NCBI RefSeq assembly: GCF_019317285.1
Contig: NZ_CP079218.1
Location: 2,790,001-2,854,000 of the forward strand
Length of the DNA: 64,000 nucleotides
Source of the DNA: Pedobacter sp. D749
GTDB taxonomy: Bacteria > Bacteroidota > Bacteroidia > Sphingobacteriales > Sphingobacteriaceae
Reading direction: 5' to 3'
In this document: one piece after another, positions 23,398 through 33,500 of the stretch
How the letters are laid out: each line of letters starts with the position of its first letter
Position numbering within the stretch: the stretch's first letter is position 1
Translations under genes and position numbers: made by a program
The notes under the pieces: model-generated
Told to the model about the DNA's origin: nothing
Database searches by the model: none
The model's input: only the letters and a program-made list of their open reading frames with translations

Positions 23398-25746
23398 ATG
23401 AAGAAAAATAAGCTAAAATCGCCATCAAAGAAACTGATAAACAGGATTTATAGCCATTATTTATTTATTGCTTTTCTATTGTTCATGGTACGCCAACCGG
23501 CATTCGCCCAGGAGAAAAAAATGCCAGGTTATTGGATTTCTACAGCACAGCAGAGGGTAAACAAACCCAATACCTGGATAGCGTTTCGCCGGGATATCAT
23601 GATAAAAAACAAACCGCTACAGGCCTTAACTACCATTGCTGCCGATACCAAATACTGGCTTTGGATAAACGGCAAACTTGTGGTATTTGAAGGTGGGCTA
23701 AAACGCGGGCCTAATCCTAAAGATACCTATTGCGATAAAGTAAACCTTGGGCCCTACCTAAAAAAAGGCAAGAACCAAATTGCTGTGCTACTTTGTTACT
23801 TCGGTAAAGATGGCTTTTCGCACGTAGGCAGCGGGCGTGCCGGTTTTTATTTTAGTATGAAGGCAAAGCAGGCAGAATTGAACAGTGACGATAAATGGCT
23901 GTGCAGCATTCATCCTGCTTACGGAGACACAGATGCCCCTTTACCCAATTTCCGCCTTGCGGAATCAAATATCCGTTTTGATGCCCGCAAAGATATTGCA
24001 GGCTGGCAAACGGCACCGTTAAATGCATTGCAGGGCTTTAGCGCTGCAGAAAAAATTGGCCTCCCTGGCGATGCACCCTGGAATAAACTGGTTGACCGAC
24101 CTATACCCCAATGGAAAGACTTTGGTATAAAGGAAATTAAATTTGAACGCCATAAGGGGGCCAGCGCAGATACAATTGTAGGCGCTTTGCCCTACAATAT
24201 GCAAATGACACCGATAATCTCGGTTCTAGATGATAAAGGAGGGCATTTAATTAACATTAATACCGACCATAGTGTAGCCGGGGGAACAAACAATATCAGG
24301 GCGGAGTATATCACTGCCAAAGGTTTTCAGGAATATGAATCGTACGGATGGTTAAACGGCGAGAAGATCCTGCTCATTGTTCCGAAAGGCGTTAAGGTAA
24401 CATCAGTTAAATATCGCGAAACCGGCTATAATGCAGTGCCTGAGGGTGCTTTTGCATGCAGCGATGAGTTTTATAACCTGTTTTGGAAAAAGGCTAAGCG
24501 AACTTTATACCTTAACATGCGCGATAATTATTTTGATTGCCCCGACAGGGAACGTGCCCAATGGTGGGGCGATGCTGTTTTGTTGATGGGCGAAAGTTTT
24601 TATACCTATTCAACCTCTACACATGCATTGATGCGCAAAGCGATACGTGAGCTGGCGGCATGGCAGCGCCCCGGAGGAGAGTTATTTGCGCCAATTCCCG
24701 GTAATTTTAATCAGGAACTGCCCGACCAGATGCTTACCAGTATTGGCGAATACGGCTTTTGGAATTACTATATGAACACTGGCGACCGCAAGCTTATAGC
24801 AGACGTTTACCCCGCTGTAAAAAAGTACCTGGATTTATGGAAAACGGACGAAACCGGCCTTACCGTGTTACGTAAAGGCGGTTGGCTTTGGGGAGACTGG
24901 GGCGATAACAAAGACCTGAGGCTGATTATGGCCGGATGGCATTACCTTGCTTTAGACGGTGCCTCCAAAATGGCCGATGCGCTTGGGTATGATCAAGATG
25001 CCGCAGATTACCGGCAGGTTATGGCCCTTGTGAAGGCCGGATACAATAAATGCTGGGATGGGCACGCCTACCGCCATCCTTTGTACAATGAAAAAACAGA
25101 TGACCGGGTGCAAGCCTTAGCGGTTATCGCGGGTATAGCCGATTCGTCAAAATATGCCGATATTTTATCATCGTTGAAAACAGAATTACATGCTAGCCCT
25201 TATATGGAAAAATATGTAATGGAGGCGCTTTTTGTGATGGGCGAGGGAAAATATGCCATGGACAGAACCAAAAAACGCTTTGCAGAAATGGTTAACAATC
25301 CTAACTATAGCACCTTGTTTGAAGGTTGGGGCATTGGCGAAAATGGATTTGGAGGTGGTACAACCAACCATGCCTGGAGCGGAGGGGCTCAAATCGTTAT
25401 TGCGCAATATTTGTTTGGCGTTAAACCACTTGATGCCGGTTATAAAACTTTTTTGATAGCGCCCCAACCCGCCACTTTTACCTCAGCAACCCTTACCGTA
25501 CCAACAATTAAAGGCCTGATCAGTACCTCATTTCAAAATAATGCCGATGGCTTTCGGATGAATGTTATTGTTCCGAAGGGTACAACAGCCATTGTAAGAT
25601 TGCCCTCGGGCTCGAAGGTATATGTGAACAAGAAGTTACTGACTGAAAAAGACCTAAATGTTGATAAATTGCTGCAAAAAAACCACTTCACCACGTTTAA
25701 ACTCGTTTCCGGGAAATATGTGATCGAACGGGAAAAATCTTTATGA
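23398..25746 (+). CDS. GH78-type alpha-L-rhamnosidase-like glycoside hydrolase
   Basis: The frame is open from 23356, but the start is more likely the ATG at 23398 (MKKNK), which places a positively charged N-region before the signal helix (LFIAFLLFMVRQPAFA). The product has about 782 residues. A jelly-roll lead domain (WLWINGKLVVFEGG) is followed by an (alpha/alpha)6 catalytic region with DCPDRERAQWWGD at about 380-392, which carries the acidic residues conserved in GH78, and GTTNHAWSGG near the end before a beta C-terminal domain. Family members remove terminal alpha-L-rhamnose from plant or microbial glycans. There is no Sus pair beside it. Confidence 0.8.
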   Translation: MKKNKLKSPSKKLINRIYSHYLFIAFLLFMVRQPAFAQEKKMPGYWISTAQQRVNKPNTWIAFRRDIMIKNKPLQALTTIAADTKYWLWINGKLVVFEGGLKRGPNPKDTYCDKVNLGPYLKKGKNQIAVLLCYFGKDGFSHVGSGRAGFYFSMKAKQAELNSDDKWLCSIHPAYGDTDAPLPNFRLAESNIRFDARKDIAGWQTAPLNALQGFSAAEKIGLPGDAPWNKLVDRPIPQWKDFGIKEIKFERHKGASADTIVGALPYNMQMTPIISVLDDKGGHLININTDHSVAGGTNNIRAEYITAKGFQEYESYGWLNGEKILLIVPKGVKVTSVKYRETGYNAVPEGAFACSDEFYNLFWKKAKRTLYLNMRDNYFDCPDRERAQWWGDAVLLMGESFYTYSTSTHALMRKAIRELAAWQRPGGELFAPIPGNFNQELPDQMLTSIGEYGFWNYYMNTGDRKLIADVYPAVKKYLDLWKTDETGLTVLRKGGWLWGDWGDNKDLRLIMAGWHYLALDGASKMADALGYDQDAADYRQVMALVKAGYNKCWDGHAYRHPLYNEKTDDRVQALAVIAGIADSSKYADILSSLKTELHASPYMEKYVMEALFVMGEGKYAMDRTKKRFAEMVNNPNYSTLFEGWGIGENGFGGGTTNHAWSGGAQIVIAQYLFGVKPLDAGYKTFLIAPQPATFTSATLTVPTIKGLISTSFQNNADGFRMNVIVPKGTTAIVRLPSGSKVYVNKKLLTEKDLNVDKLLQKNHFTTFKLVSGKYVIEREKSL

Positions 25747-25756
25747 TGTGCTTAGT

Positions 25757-25804
25757 ATGATATGGAGTATTTGGTTAGCCAAACAAAGTATCGTGCCATA
25801 TCAT
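25757..25804. terminator. Hairpin between convergent genes, bidirectional terminator candidate
   Basis: ATGATATGG (25757-25765) pairs with CCATATCAT (25796-25804), and inside it TTGG pairs with CCAA. It lies between the convergent rhamnosidase and Pycsar-type genes and overlaps the last codons of the latter. Confidence 0.35.
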
Positions 25805-26371
25805 TGATTGAAGAAAAGCTAAAAAGACAATAATCAACCCAAACATAAATACATTATAAGCTGCCCTTAATAACCTGTATTTTCTGCCGAGAACCACTCC
25901 TTGTACATATTCATCTTTAATAAGGCTTTGGTATAAAAAGTCATTATCGCACAATACATGAGTCATTCCTGCAGCATAATCATTCATCTTCATTCTGTAG
26001 AAATTTCCAAAAAAAAGAAGGTTTACTTTTTTAGTTGATAAATCTTTTGCCGTGAATTTGCCATTTGGAAGTGAAGGTCTGGTTGCCAGAATAGCGAGAA
26101 TCAAGGTAATAAGGCTGGTGGCTAGTAGAATGAGCGATGGAATGATCAAATGAAGGGTATCCTTTAAACGTCCAATCCCAAGACTAACAATCGCTGATAG
26201 AATAATAGAGTTAACCGTAATCAGAATTTGTGCTTTATTATCCGCCATGTCACTTAGGCGGTGATCATTGCCAGCCGTGATTTTAATGAGCATTTCAATG
26301 GAAGATTTTAAATCAAAATCTGACACGGGTACTATATCTATTGATTTTTTCTCTTTATTCATATCTAGCAA
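25775..26371 (-). CDS. Pycsar-type membrane effector (DUF5706), orphan
   Basis: This 198-residue protein has the order of PycTM effectors: an N-terminal helix with MLIKITAGNDHRLSDMADNKAQILITVNS leading directly into transmembrane helix 1, a second helix (SLILLATSLITLILAILATRP), a cytosolic stretch with LLFFGNFYRM, and a third and fourth hydrophobic segment near the C-terminus. In Pycsar systems such proteins damage the membrane after sensing a cyclic pyrimidine nucleotide. No cyclase lies within the window on either side, so the gene is alone. It may be a relic or may work with a distant cyclase. The start could also be the ATG at 26362. Confidence 0.75.
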   Translation of the reverse strand: MLDMNKEKKSIDIVPVSDFDLKSSIEMLIKITAGNDHRLSDMADNKAQILITVNSIILSAIVSLGIGRLKDTLHLIIPSLILLATSLITLILAILATRPSLPNGKFTAKDLSTKKVNLLFFGNFYRMKMNDYAAGMTHVLCDNDFLYQSLIKDEYVQGVVLGRKYRLLRAAYNVFMFGLIIVFLAFLQSMIWHDTLFG

Positions 26372-26738
26372 TGGTAAATTTTAAGGAATTTGGTTTTCTC
26401 ACAAAGATATTAATCATTTTCAAAATGTTAACTGAAAGCGCTGACCTATCATATGCCTATTTTGGTAAGTAATTAAGCCATTTGATGAATTTTTATGACG
26501 CTTATATTGTACATCATTTGAATAGAAATAATCTATATTTTTCATTACTTCAAAGTTTCAATCCTTATCCTGGTCATATATATACAATTAGGGCAGCATT
26601 GAGTAAATATTCAATTCATTGATTTTTAAACCCATACACCATGACAACACATTACATCTAAAACAATATTTTTTTTGTATGCTCAAAATATTTAACTTTT
26701 ATTTTGCCAATTGAACATTTTATGTACTTTTGTCTAAA
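26372..26738. other. Divergent intergenic region
   Basis: These 367 bases separate the Pycsar-type gene from the efflux operon. Apart from the TetR promoter at the right end, nothing is recognised. Confidence 0.5.
26702..26732 (+). promoter_or_regulatory. Promoter almost touching the TetR start codon
   Basis: TTTTG (26702-26706) and TACTTTTG (26725-26732) are 18 bases apart and fit the Bacteroidota consensus. The ATG of the TetR gene is at 26739, so the expected start of transcription falls at or within a few bases of the start codon. Confidence 0.55.
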
Positions 26739-27329
26739 ATGAAGTTATCCAAAGAAGACCAAATCAGAGACGAAATTATCGCTGCCGCCATAGCGGTTTT
26801 TGAAAGCTATGGCTTTACCCGGGTATCAATGCAGGATATTTCCAAAGCAGGTAAAAAAGGACGCACTACTTTGTATTATTATTTCGGTAATAAAACAGAA
26901 GTTTTTGATGCAGTAGTAGAAAAATTATGCCTTCAGATATTTGATGCCTGCCAGGCGGTTATTGATCCCAATGCCTCAATGTCTACTAATTTGGAAAAAT
27001 TTTACACCAAGAAATTACAGGAACTCAAATTGCTTACTAAAAGATATCATCTGGTATTAGAAGATTTAAAGCAACAACCCGAGCTTGCCGCCGCTAAAAC
27101 CAGGGTTTTACTTGAGAAAGAAGGCAGTGTACTTTACAAGTTGATCAGATGGGCAGTTGAGAAAAAAGAAATTGCGGAACTCAGCGAGGCTGATAGTTAT
27201 TTTCTTGCTGAAACAATTGTAACCGCATTCAAAAGCTTTGAGCATGAAATCATCTTGTTTAACCGGTTTCCCGATATGGAAGCCAAACTGTCCTGGATTT
27301 CACAAATTTTTTGCAAAGGATTGAAATAA
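26739..27329 (+). CDS. TetR-family regulator of efflux operon
   Basis: The ATG at 26739 is preferred over the in-frame TTG at 26730, because a promoter -7 box overlaps the latter. The protein of about 196 residues starts with a TetR HTH: IIAAAIAVFESYGFTRVSMQDISKA, then GRTTLYYYFGNKTEVF. The rest is the helical ligand-binding domain. It leads the RND efflux genes (55 bases to the adaptor) and is probably a local repressor that responds to a pump substrate. Its mRNA would have almost no leader. Confidence 0.9.
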   Translation: MKLSKEDQIRDEIIAAAIAVFESYGFTRVSMQDISKAGKKGRTTLYYYFGNKTEVFDAVVEKLCLQIFDACQAVIDPNASMSTNLEKFYTKKLQELKLLTKRYHLVLEDLKQQPELAAAKTRVLLEKEGSVLYKLIRWAVEKKEIAELSEADSYFLAETIVTAFKSFEHEIILFNRFPDMEAKLSWISQIFCKGLK

Positions 27330-27383
27330 TTTTTTTTGATTAAAAATAGACAAAAACACATAAACTGTTCAAATGATTAAAAT

Positions 27384-28448
27384 ATGAAACCTATCTCATC
27401 AATTTTTACAGCCGCTACCGTAGCGCTACTTTTCACTGGATGTTCCGAGCACAAAGAGTCTGGCAAAATGCCTGACACGATCAATGTTAAAACGATTAAT
27501 TTAAGCAAGCAACAGGGAGGATCCTCCGATCAGATAATTTATAGCGGAACTTTGCAGGCCGACAAAATGATCGATTTGAGTTTCCAGGTTTCCGGCACCA
27601 TTAATTCATTCCCGGTACAAGCCGGAGATTATATAAAAAAAGGCCAGTTAGTGGCCACCGTAGATGAAACTACTTACCGTAATCAATATAATGCACAATT
27701 AGCCCAGGTTAAACTGGCTGAAGAAAACTATAACCGTATTCTTTCTGTATTTAAGAAAGGCAGCATAGCAGAAATTAAAATGCTGGAGGCCAAATCAAAT
27801 CTAGACCAGGCGGCATCTGCTGCAAAGGCAACTTATCAAAATATTGCGCACACCAGGCTATACGCTCCTCAAAGCGGGTATGCGGGCGACAAAAAAACAG
27901 AAGCAGGTGCTATTGCTAGTCCCGGATTACCTGTGTTGCAGTTACTGGATACACGTTCGGTAAATGTTTTAGTAGCTGTTCCTGAAAATGAAATCAACCT
28001 ATATCATCAGGGTGATCATGCATCTGTCACCATAGAGGCCATGGGTAATACTCCGGTAGAGGGTCATATTGCAGAAGTAGGTGTCATGGCCCTCAATAGT
28101 AGTGCAAACTACACGGTCAAAGTAAAACTGGCCAATTCCAGTCAGAATTTAAAACCGGGCATGCTCTGCAAGGTGGTATTCCGCCCTTCTCAAACTAAAT
28201 CATTGTCTGCTAAAACAGTTGAACAGCAATTGATCATTCCTGCCCAGGCCGTACAAGTAGATGAGCAAGGCCGTAATTATGTATATACCGTTAACCCGCA
28301 ACATAAAGCGCAACGGAAAGAGGTTAAAACCGGTTTACTCTATAATAATGGATTGGCAATTACCAGTGGTTTAACTGGTAATGAAGAACTGATTACTTCC
28401 GGTTACCAAAAGCTGGCAGATCAGTCTCCCGTTAAAATCATCCAATAA
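27384..28448 (+). CDS. RND efflux periplasmic adaptor, lipoprotein
   Basis: This 354-residue membrane fusion protein has a lipobox LFTGC (Cys20), so it is lipid-anchored in the inner membrane. The first beta-barrel/lipoyl half (VSGTINSFPVQAGDYIKKGQ) is followed by a helical hairpin (residues 95-155), the second lipoyl half (TRLYAPQSGYAGDKKTEAGA) and a C-terminal membrane-proximal domain. It bridges pump and outer channel, consistent with the pump gene 11 bases downstream and the TolC gene after it. The substrate is unknown. Confidence 0.92.
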   Translation: MKPISSIFTAATVALLFTGCSEHKESGKMPDTINVKTINLSKQQGGSSDQIIYSGTLQADKMIDLSFQVSGTINSFPVQAGDYIKKGQLVATVDETTYRNQYNAQLAQVKLAEENYNRILSVFKKGSIAEIKMLEAKSNLDQAASAAKATYQNIAHTRLYAPQSGYAGDKKTEAGAIASPGLPVLQLLDTRSVNVLVAVPENEINLYHQGDHASVTIEAMGNTPVEGHIAEVGVMALNSSANYTVKVKLANSSQNLKPGMLCKVVFRPSQTKSLSAKTVEQQLIIPAQAVQVDEQGRNYVYTVNPQHKAQRKEVKTGLLYNNGLAITSGLTGNEELITSGYQKLADQSPVKIIQ

Positions 28449-28459
28449 ATCAGCCCCCC

Positions 28460-31400
28460 ATGAAAAAGAAAGAAAACATGATTGAGTGGGCCATGCGCTA
28501 CCATGTGCTGCCCCTTACCCTAGCTGCTGTACTATTTTTACTGGGTATCCTTGCCCTGTTCAATATGCCACGCAATGAATTTCCCGATTTTACGATCAGG
28601 CAGGGCGTAATTGTTGGCCTTTACCCGGGCGCATCATCCAACCAGGTAGAAGAACAAATGACCAAAAAAGTTGAGGAATACCTTTTTAGTAATAATGAGG
28701 TGAATAAAACCAAAACCTACTCTTATTCACGCGATGGCGTAATGTATATTTTTGTTGAAGTATCTGATAAAGTGAGCGGTGCTGAGGCCAAAGCTTTTTG
28801 GAATAAGATTAAGAATGGCATGCTCCTTTTACAGGGGCAGTTACCGAAAGAGGTGAAAGGTTTTTATGTGAACAGCGATTTTGGTTCTACCTCCGCTTTA
28901 CTGCTGGCGGTAGAATCACCCACCCGGCCTTATAAAGAACTACTGCGAAATGTAGAAGACATTGAAGCTGAATTACGCCGGGTTAAAGACGTGGCCAAAA
29001 TATCACACACGGGTAACCTGAACGAGCAAATCGGTATTTATGTTGATAACAATAAACTGCTTCAAAATGGAGTTACGGCTGGTAACATTAAGGAAGTATT
29101 GCAAAATGAGGGTGCCATTAGTGCTGCGGGCACCGAAGATGGAAAAATAATCGATCGACCAATACATCTGACCAGTTTTTATAAAACGGAGTCAGACCTT
29201 GCCGGGCAGATTATCAAGCGTGATGATAAAGGTAATTCCATACGGCTCCGTGATGTAGCCACCATCAGGCGGGAATATGGTGACCCTGACAGCTATGTAA
29301 CATCGAATGGCACCAAAAGCATCATTATTTCGCTGGAAATGGTGACCGGTAAAAATATCGTACATTTTGGCAAGGAACTGGAAGAGCGGCTGGCAAAAGT
29401 GAGTGCACATTTGCCGCCGGATATTAAACTGGTTAAACTAGCCAATCAGCCGGAAGTGGTTGATGAATCCATTGCCCACTTTATGAAGGAGTTCGCTTTT
29501 GCCTTAATTGGTGTCGTGGTTGTAGCTTTATTGTTATTACCGTTGCGGGTAGCAGCTGTAGCAGCGGCAACCATTCCAATTACGATTGCGGCAACACTGG
29601 GCATTATGTACCTGGCGGGGATAGAACTGGATACGGTAACACTGGCAGCGCTTATTGTGGTACTGGGAATCGTTGTTGATGATCCAATTGTAGTTATAGA
29701 TAACCATGTAGAAAAGCTGGATCATGGGATGTCTTTCTGGGATGCAGCCAAAAGCAGTGCGGAGGAACTTTTCCCTTCGGTATTTACAGCTACGCTTGCC
29801 ATTTCAGCCACATTCTTCCCGCTGATGTTTTTTATGACGGGAACCGCAAAAGACTTTATCAGTGTCTTCCCGGTTACCATCATTATTGCCTTAACCTTAT
29901 CCCTGGTGATATCAATGTTATTGGTGCCATTTTTTAATACGCTTTTCATTAAAAAGGGGTTGCATAACGAAAATAAAAAGCAAGACCATAAATCAATGCT
30001 GGACAGGCTACAACTGTTTTTTAATAAACATATCGGCAATTCAGTTAAACATTACAAACTTACCATACTCTTCGGCGTGCTGTCCGTTGTATTCGGTGTC
30101 ATCATCATGGGCATACTCCCCCAGCAATTATTCCCTAAAGTAGAACGTAATCAATTTGCTGTGGAGATTTACCTGCCCAGTGGTTACAGCCTTAACCAAA
30201 CGGATAGTGTGGTTAAAAACATGGAACGTATCATGCATCAGGATAAACGGGTGGTAAATTATACCAGTTTTATTGGTAACAGTTCACCACGTTTTCACAT
30301 GGTTTACGCCCCTAACCTCGCCGCTAAAAATTATGCGCAAATATTGGTCAATACAGCATCTGAAGGCGCCACGGAAGAAGTGATCAAGGATTATCAGCAA
30401 AAATACAGCAATGTGTTCCCATCTGCTTATGTAAGGATGAAACAACTGAACATGGTTAGTTCATCTGCGCCGATTGAAGTTCGTATATCAGGCAACAATA
30501 TTGACGATCTTAAAGCGGTAGGTAAAAAGGTGATTGCCATAGGTAATAGGCATAAAAAAGTGATCTGGACCAGGACGGACTATGACCAAATGGAGGAAGG
30601 GATAAAACTCAATGTGAAAAGCCAGGAACTGGCGCGCCTTGGTTTAACTAAGAGCGATGTGGCCAACACCGTGGCCATGCACACCGAGGGTGTTGATGCT
30701 ACGCGACTTTGGGAAGGTAACTATCAGATTGATGTGAAAATTAAAACACCCAAAACATCCAGAATGAATGTATCCAACCTGCTGGATCTCAATATACCTT
30801 CCCAGCAAACAAAAACAGTGGTACCGCTTAGACAGGTGGCCGATATTGCGCCGGAATGGAATGACGGACAGGTGGTGAGGCGGAACAGCATCCGCACACT
30901 AACTGTACGGATGGACATTGTTCCGGATGCTGTTGCCAATAACGTGCTGACGGAATTACAGCCAGATATCACCAAAATTAAATTGCCGCAGGATATTGAA
31001 ATCTCCTATGGCGGTGAACTGGAACTGCAAAGTGAAAACATGGGCCCTATGGGAATTTCCTTACTCATGAGCGTCATTCTGATCTTTTTGATTTTGCTCT
31101 GGCATTTCAAGCACCTTAAGCACGCAGTGCTCAGTATTACCACTATGCCACTCAGTCTGCTTGGCGCATCATTCGGATTATTGGTAACTGGCTATCCATT
31201 CGGTTTTACCTCTTTTCTAGGACTATTGGCCTTATGCGGTATTGTGGTGCGTAATGGTATTATCCTGATCGATCATGCCGAAGAACTCAGGATTCATGAA
31301 GGAAAAACGGTGTTGCAGGCCGGTATTTTATCAGCCGAACGCCGTATGCGGCCCATATTCCTAACTTCTACGGCCGCAGCAGTTGGTGTTACACCTATGA

Positions 31401-31561
31401 TCATCAGCCGCTCCTCTTTATGGGGACCATTAGGCACTGTGATCTGCTTTGGGCTAATGGTTTCCATGGTATTAACCCTTTTTGTTTTACCAACGCTTTA
31501 CTGGCTGTTCTTCCGCAAAGAAGATGAAAAGGTAGAAGAAACAAATCACCAAACCGCGTAA
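28460..31561 (+). CDS. RND-family efflux pump (AcrB/MexB superfamily)
   Basis: This 1033-residue protein has the RND layout: transmembrane helix 1 near residue 15-32, a large periplasmic loop, helices 2-6 at about 340-500, a second large loop, and helices 8-12 at about 860-1020. The helix-4 segment VVLGIVVDDPIVVIDN carries the Asp residues for proton relay. MPRNEFPDF after helix 1 is a common variant of the typical PxxxFP stretch. It exports drugs or toxic metabolites using the proton gradient. It is the middle gene of the adaptor-pump-channel operon. It belongs to the smaller-substrate HAE-1 side rather than metal pumps, though this is inferred only from general similarity. Confidence 0.93.
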   Translation: MKKKENMIEWAMRYHVLPLTLAAVLFLLGILALFNMPRNEFPDFTIRQGVIVGLYPGASSNQVEEQMTKKVEEYLFSNNEVNKTKTYSYSRDGVMYIFVEVSDKVSGAEAKAFWNKIKNGMLLLQGQLPKEVKGFYVNSDFGSTSALLLAVESPTRPYKELLRNVEDIEAELRRVKDVAKISHTGNLNEQIGIYVDNNKLLQNGVTAGNIKEVLQNEGAISAAGTEDGKIIDRPIHLTSFYKTESDLAGQIIKRDDKGNSIRLRDVATIRREYGDPDSYVTSNGTKSIIISLEMVTGKNIVHFGKELEERLAKVSAHLPPDIKLVKLANQPEVVDESIAHFMKEFAFALIGVVVVALLLLPLRVAAVAAATIPITIAATLGIMYLAGIELDTVTLAALIVVLGIVVDDPIVVIDNHVEKLDHGMSFWDAAKSSAEELFPSVFTATLAISATFFPLMFFMTGTAKDFISVFPVTIIIALTLSLVISMLLVPFFNTLFIKKGLHNENKKQDHKSMLDRLQLFFNKHIGNSVKHYKLTILFGVLSVVFGVIIMGILPQQLFPKVERNQFAVEIYLPSGYSLNQTDSVVKNMERIMHQDKRVVNYTSFIGNSSPRFHMVYAPNLAAKNYAQILVNTASEGATEEVIKDYQQKYSNVFPSAYVRMKQLNMVSSSAPIEVRISGNNIDDLKAVGKKVIAIGNRHKKVIWTRTDYDQMEEGIKLNVKSQELARLGLTKSDVANTVAMHTEGVDATRLWEGNYQIDVKIKTPKTSRMNVSNLLDLNIPSQQTKTVVPLRQVADIAPEWNDGQVVRRNSIRTLTVRMDIVPDAVANNVLTELQPDITKIKLPQDIEISYGGELELQSENMGPMGISLLMSVILIFLILLWHFKHLKHAVLSITTMPLSLLGASFGLLVTGYPFGFTSFLGLLALCGIVVRNGIILIDHAEELRIHEGKTVLQAGILSAERRMRPIFLTSTAAAVGVTPMIISRSSLWGPLGTVICFGLMVSMVLTLFVLPTLYWLFFRKEDEKVEETNHQTA

Positions 31562-31579
31562 TCCTTAAAATTGATTATT

Positions 31580-32869
31580 ATGAAATTCCTCTTTTTATCC
31601 ATCATATATCTGGGTTTGGCATATACCGCCACCGCTCAGCATATTGTGTCACTTGAGCAAAGCAGGCAAGCCGCTTTAGCATACAGTACCGCGATCAAAA
31701 ACGGGCAGCTTAAAGTAAGCTCGGCAGACTTCGGACTAGTTGCAGCCAAATCTTCCTATCTCCCATCTGTTAGCGGTACTGGCCTGGGCTTGTATGGCTT
31801 CAAAGATTTGGTACCGGCTATTCCGGGCATATTGAACAAAGGCATCAACAATTTCTACCTGGTAGGTGTAACAGCCACCCAGCCCATTTACGCAGGCGGT
31901 AAAATTGAAACCGGTTATCGGCTAGCTGCTTTACAGCAAGAAACCAGTAAAATAATGGCCCGGCAATCTGTTGATTCGGTATTACTGCTCACTACGCAAA
32001 AATACTGGAACCTGGTAAACTTGCAGGAGCAGGAAAAAACGCTGGCGGCTAATGAATTGCTGCTGAATAATGTGCTGAAAATGCAAAAGGATATGCTGGC
32101 TTCAGGAATGATTGCCCGCAATGACCTGCTGAAAGTAAAAGTTCAACTCAGTCAGCTAATTGTTAACCGGAGCAAATTGCAAAACGGGCGGCGACTGGCC
32201 TTGTTTGATTTTTCAATATACACTGGCATGCAATATGATTCATTGATGGTGATGCAAGATACGCTGGACAAGGTAAATGAACCATTGCTTCCTGGTGGAA
32301 CAGCGGACACCACACTTTCTGGCATAGCCAATTACCAGTTACTGCTCAAACAGGTGCAGGCTGAAGGTCTGCAAACCAAATTAAGTAAAGCAGATTATTT
32401 GCCGAGTTTATCTGTCGGGCTGAGTGCTTCGCAGGCAGGCTCATTTAATAAGACAATAGGCAGTACTTTTGTACCGGCAGCCCTGGCTACCCTGAGCATT
32501 CCTATTTCAGACGGTTTATGGGGGCATGCGAAACAAAAGGTAAAACAGAGAAAGATTAGCGAACAAATTGCTCAAAACAATTTAAGAGATGGAAGCGATC
32601 AGCTGCAGGTAGGTATTCTGAAATACTGGTACGATATGAAAGATGAACTGACGCAGATCCGCTACGCCAAAGAGAACTTGTTACAGGCCACAGAAAATCT
32701 GAAAGTAAATCAGGATAACTATAAAGCAGGATTAAGTACAGCAACTGATGTTTTGGATGCCCAGGCATTTTATCAACAGGCTGCATTAACATTAAATACC
32801 GCTTATTCGGATTTTCAAGTGAAAAAAGCTGCATATGAATATGCAACAGGTAAAATTAATAGTAAATAA
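31580..32869 (+). CDS. TolC-family outer membrane efflux channel
   Basis: An in-frame TTG at 31571 precedes the ATG at 31580; the ATG (MKFLFL) begins a clean signal peptide ending at TAQ. The mature part of about 410 residues has two TolC repeats of long helices (LEQSRQAALAYSTAIKNGQL at the front, NLKVNQDNYKAGLSTATDVL near the end) and beta strands between them. The NYKAGLST.TDVLDAQ motif is typical. It is the outer channel of the pump encoded upstream (18 bases after the pump stop). Confidence 0.92.
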   Translation: MKFLFLSIIYLGLAYTATAQHIVSLEQSRQAALAYSTAIKNGQLKVSSADFGLVAAKSSYLPSVSGTGLGLYGFKDLVPAIPGILNKGINNFYLVGVTATQPIYAGGKIETGYRLAALQQETSKIMARQSVDSVLLLTTQKYWNLVNLQEQEKTLAANELLLNNVLKMQKDMLASGMIARNDLLKVKVQLSQLIVNRSKLQNGRRLALFDFSIYTGMQYDSLMVMQDTLDKVNEPLLPGGTADTTLSGIANYQLLLKQVQAEGLQTKLSKADYLPSLSVGLSASQAGSFNKTIGSTFVPAALATLSIPISDGLWGHAKQKVKQRKISEQIAQNNLRDGSDQLQVGILKYWYDMKDELTQIRYAKENLLQATENLKVNQDNYKAGLSTATDVLDAQAFYQQAALTLNTAYSDFQVKKAAYEYATGKINSK

Positions 32870-32893
32870 GTTTTATTCATCATAGCTAACCCG

Positions 32894-33493
32894 ATGGAAA
32901 TATTTAGGAAAACGGAATATCGTGTTCAAATAGCCGAAAACGCAATTAGGGTAATTAGCCAATACAGTATTGAACAGGTGTCTTGTAAACTCATCTCGGC
33001 TATTACAAAAGTTAGTGTAAACACAATTATTGATCATTTTGACAATTTGAATAATCTGATCGCCTTTTGCCTTGTGCAGAGTTTTGATGGTTTAGCCAAA
33101 AATTTATCAAAAGATATTAAAGAGAGGCGCAATAATATGAATGGTATGGAAGCCTTTTGGATAACATTAGTGGAGTTTAATAGGACTCATTACCATAAAG
33201 GGCGGCTAATAGCCGCTTACCTTAAGGCTCCTGCTTCGTATCCGTTGGTGCAGGTAAAGCATTGCCTTGCAAATTCCCTTAATCATAAGTTTGAAAAGAC
33301 TGAGCATATCTTAAAAAGATGCAATGGTGATATTAGGTTTATCGCATTTGCGTACCTGTTTCAAATGGCAAATAAGGTATCGAATGATCTGGCCAATTCT
33401 GTAGAAAGGCATAGACAACTTTTCATATCAGATTTCTACAATGAGCATGTGGCATATGAGCTCAACAGGTTTACTAAACTCCCCATAAGCTAA
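32894..33493 (+). CDS. Second TetR-like regulator
   Basis: This 199-residue protein has an N-terminal HTH-like segment (AENAIRVISQYSIEQVSCKLISAITKVSVNTIIDHFDNLNNLIAFCL) with TetR spacing but a weak recognition-helix consensus, followed by an all-helical body. It lies 24 bases after the TolC gene and 7 bases before NDH-2. Two TetR-type proteins thus frame the efflux cassette. It might regulate the downstream genes, or sense a different ligand. The family call is less certain than for the first. Confidence 0.65.
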   Translation: MEIFRKTEYRVQIAENAIRVISQYSIEQVSCKLISAITKVSVNTIIDHFDNLNNLIAFCLVQSFDGLAKNLSKDIKERRNNMNGMEAFWITLVEFNRTHYHKGRLIAAYLKAPASYPLVQVKHCLANSLNHKFEKTEHILKRCNGDIRFIAFAYLFQMANKVSNDLANSVERHRQLFISDFYNEHVAYELNRFTKLPIS

Positions 33494-33500
33494 CCATAAA

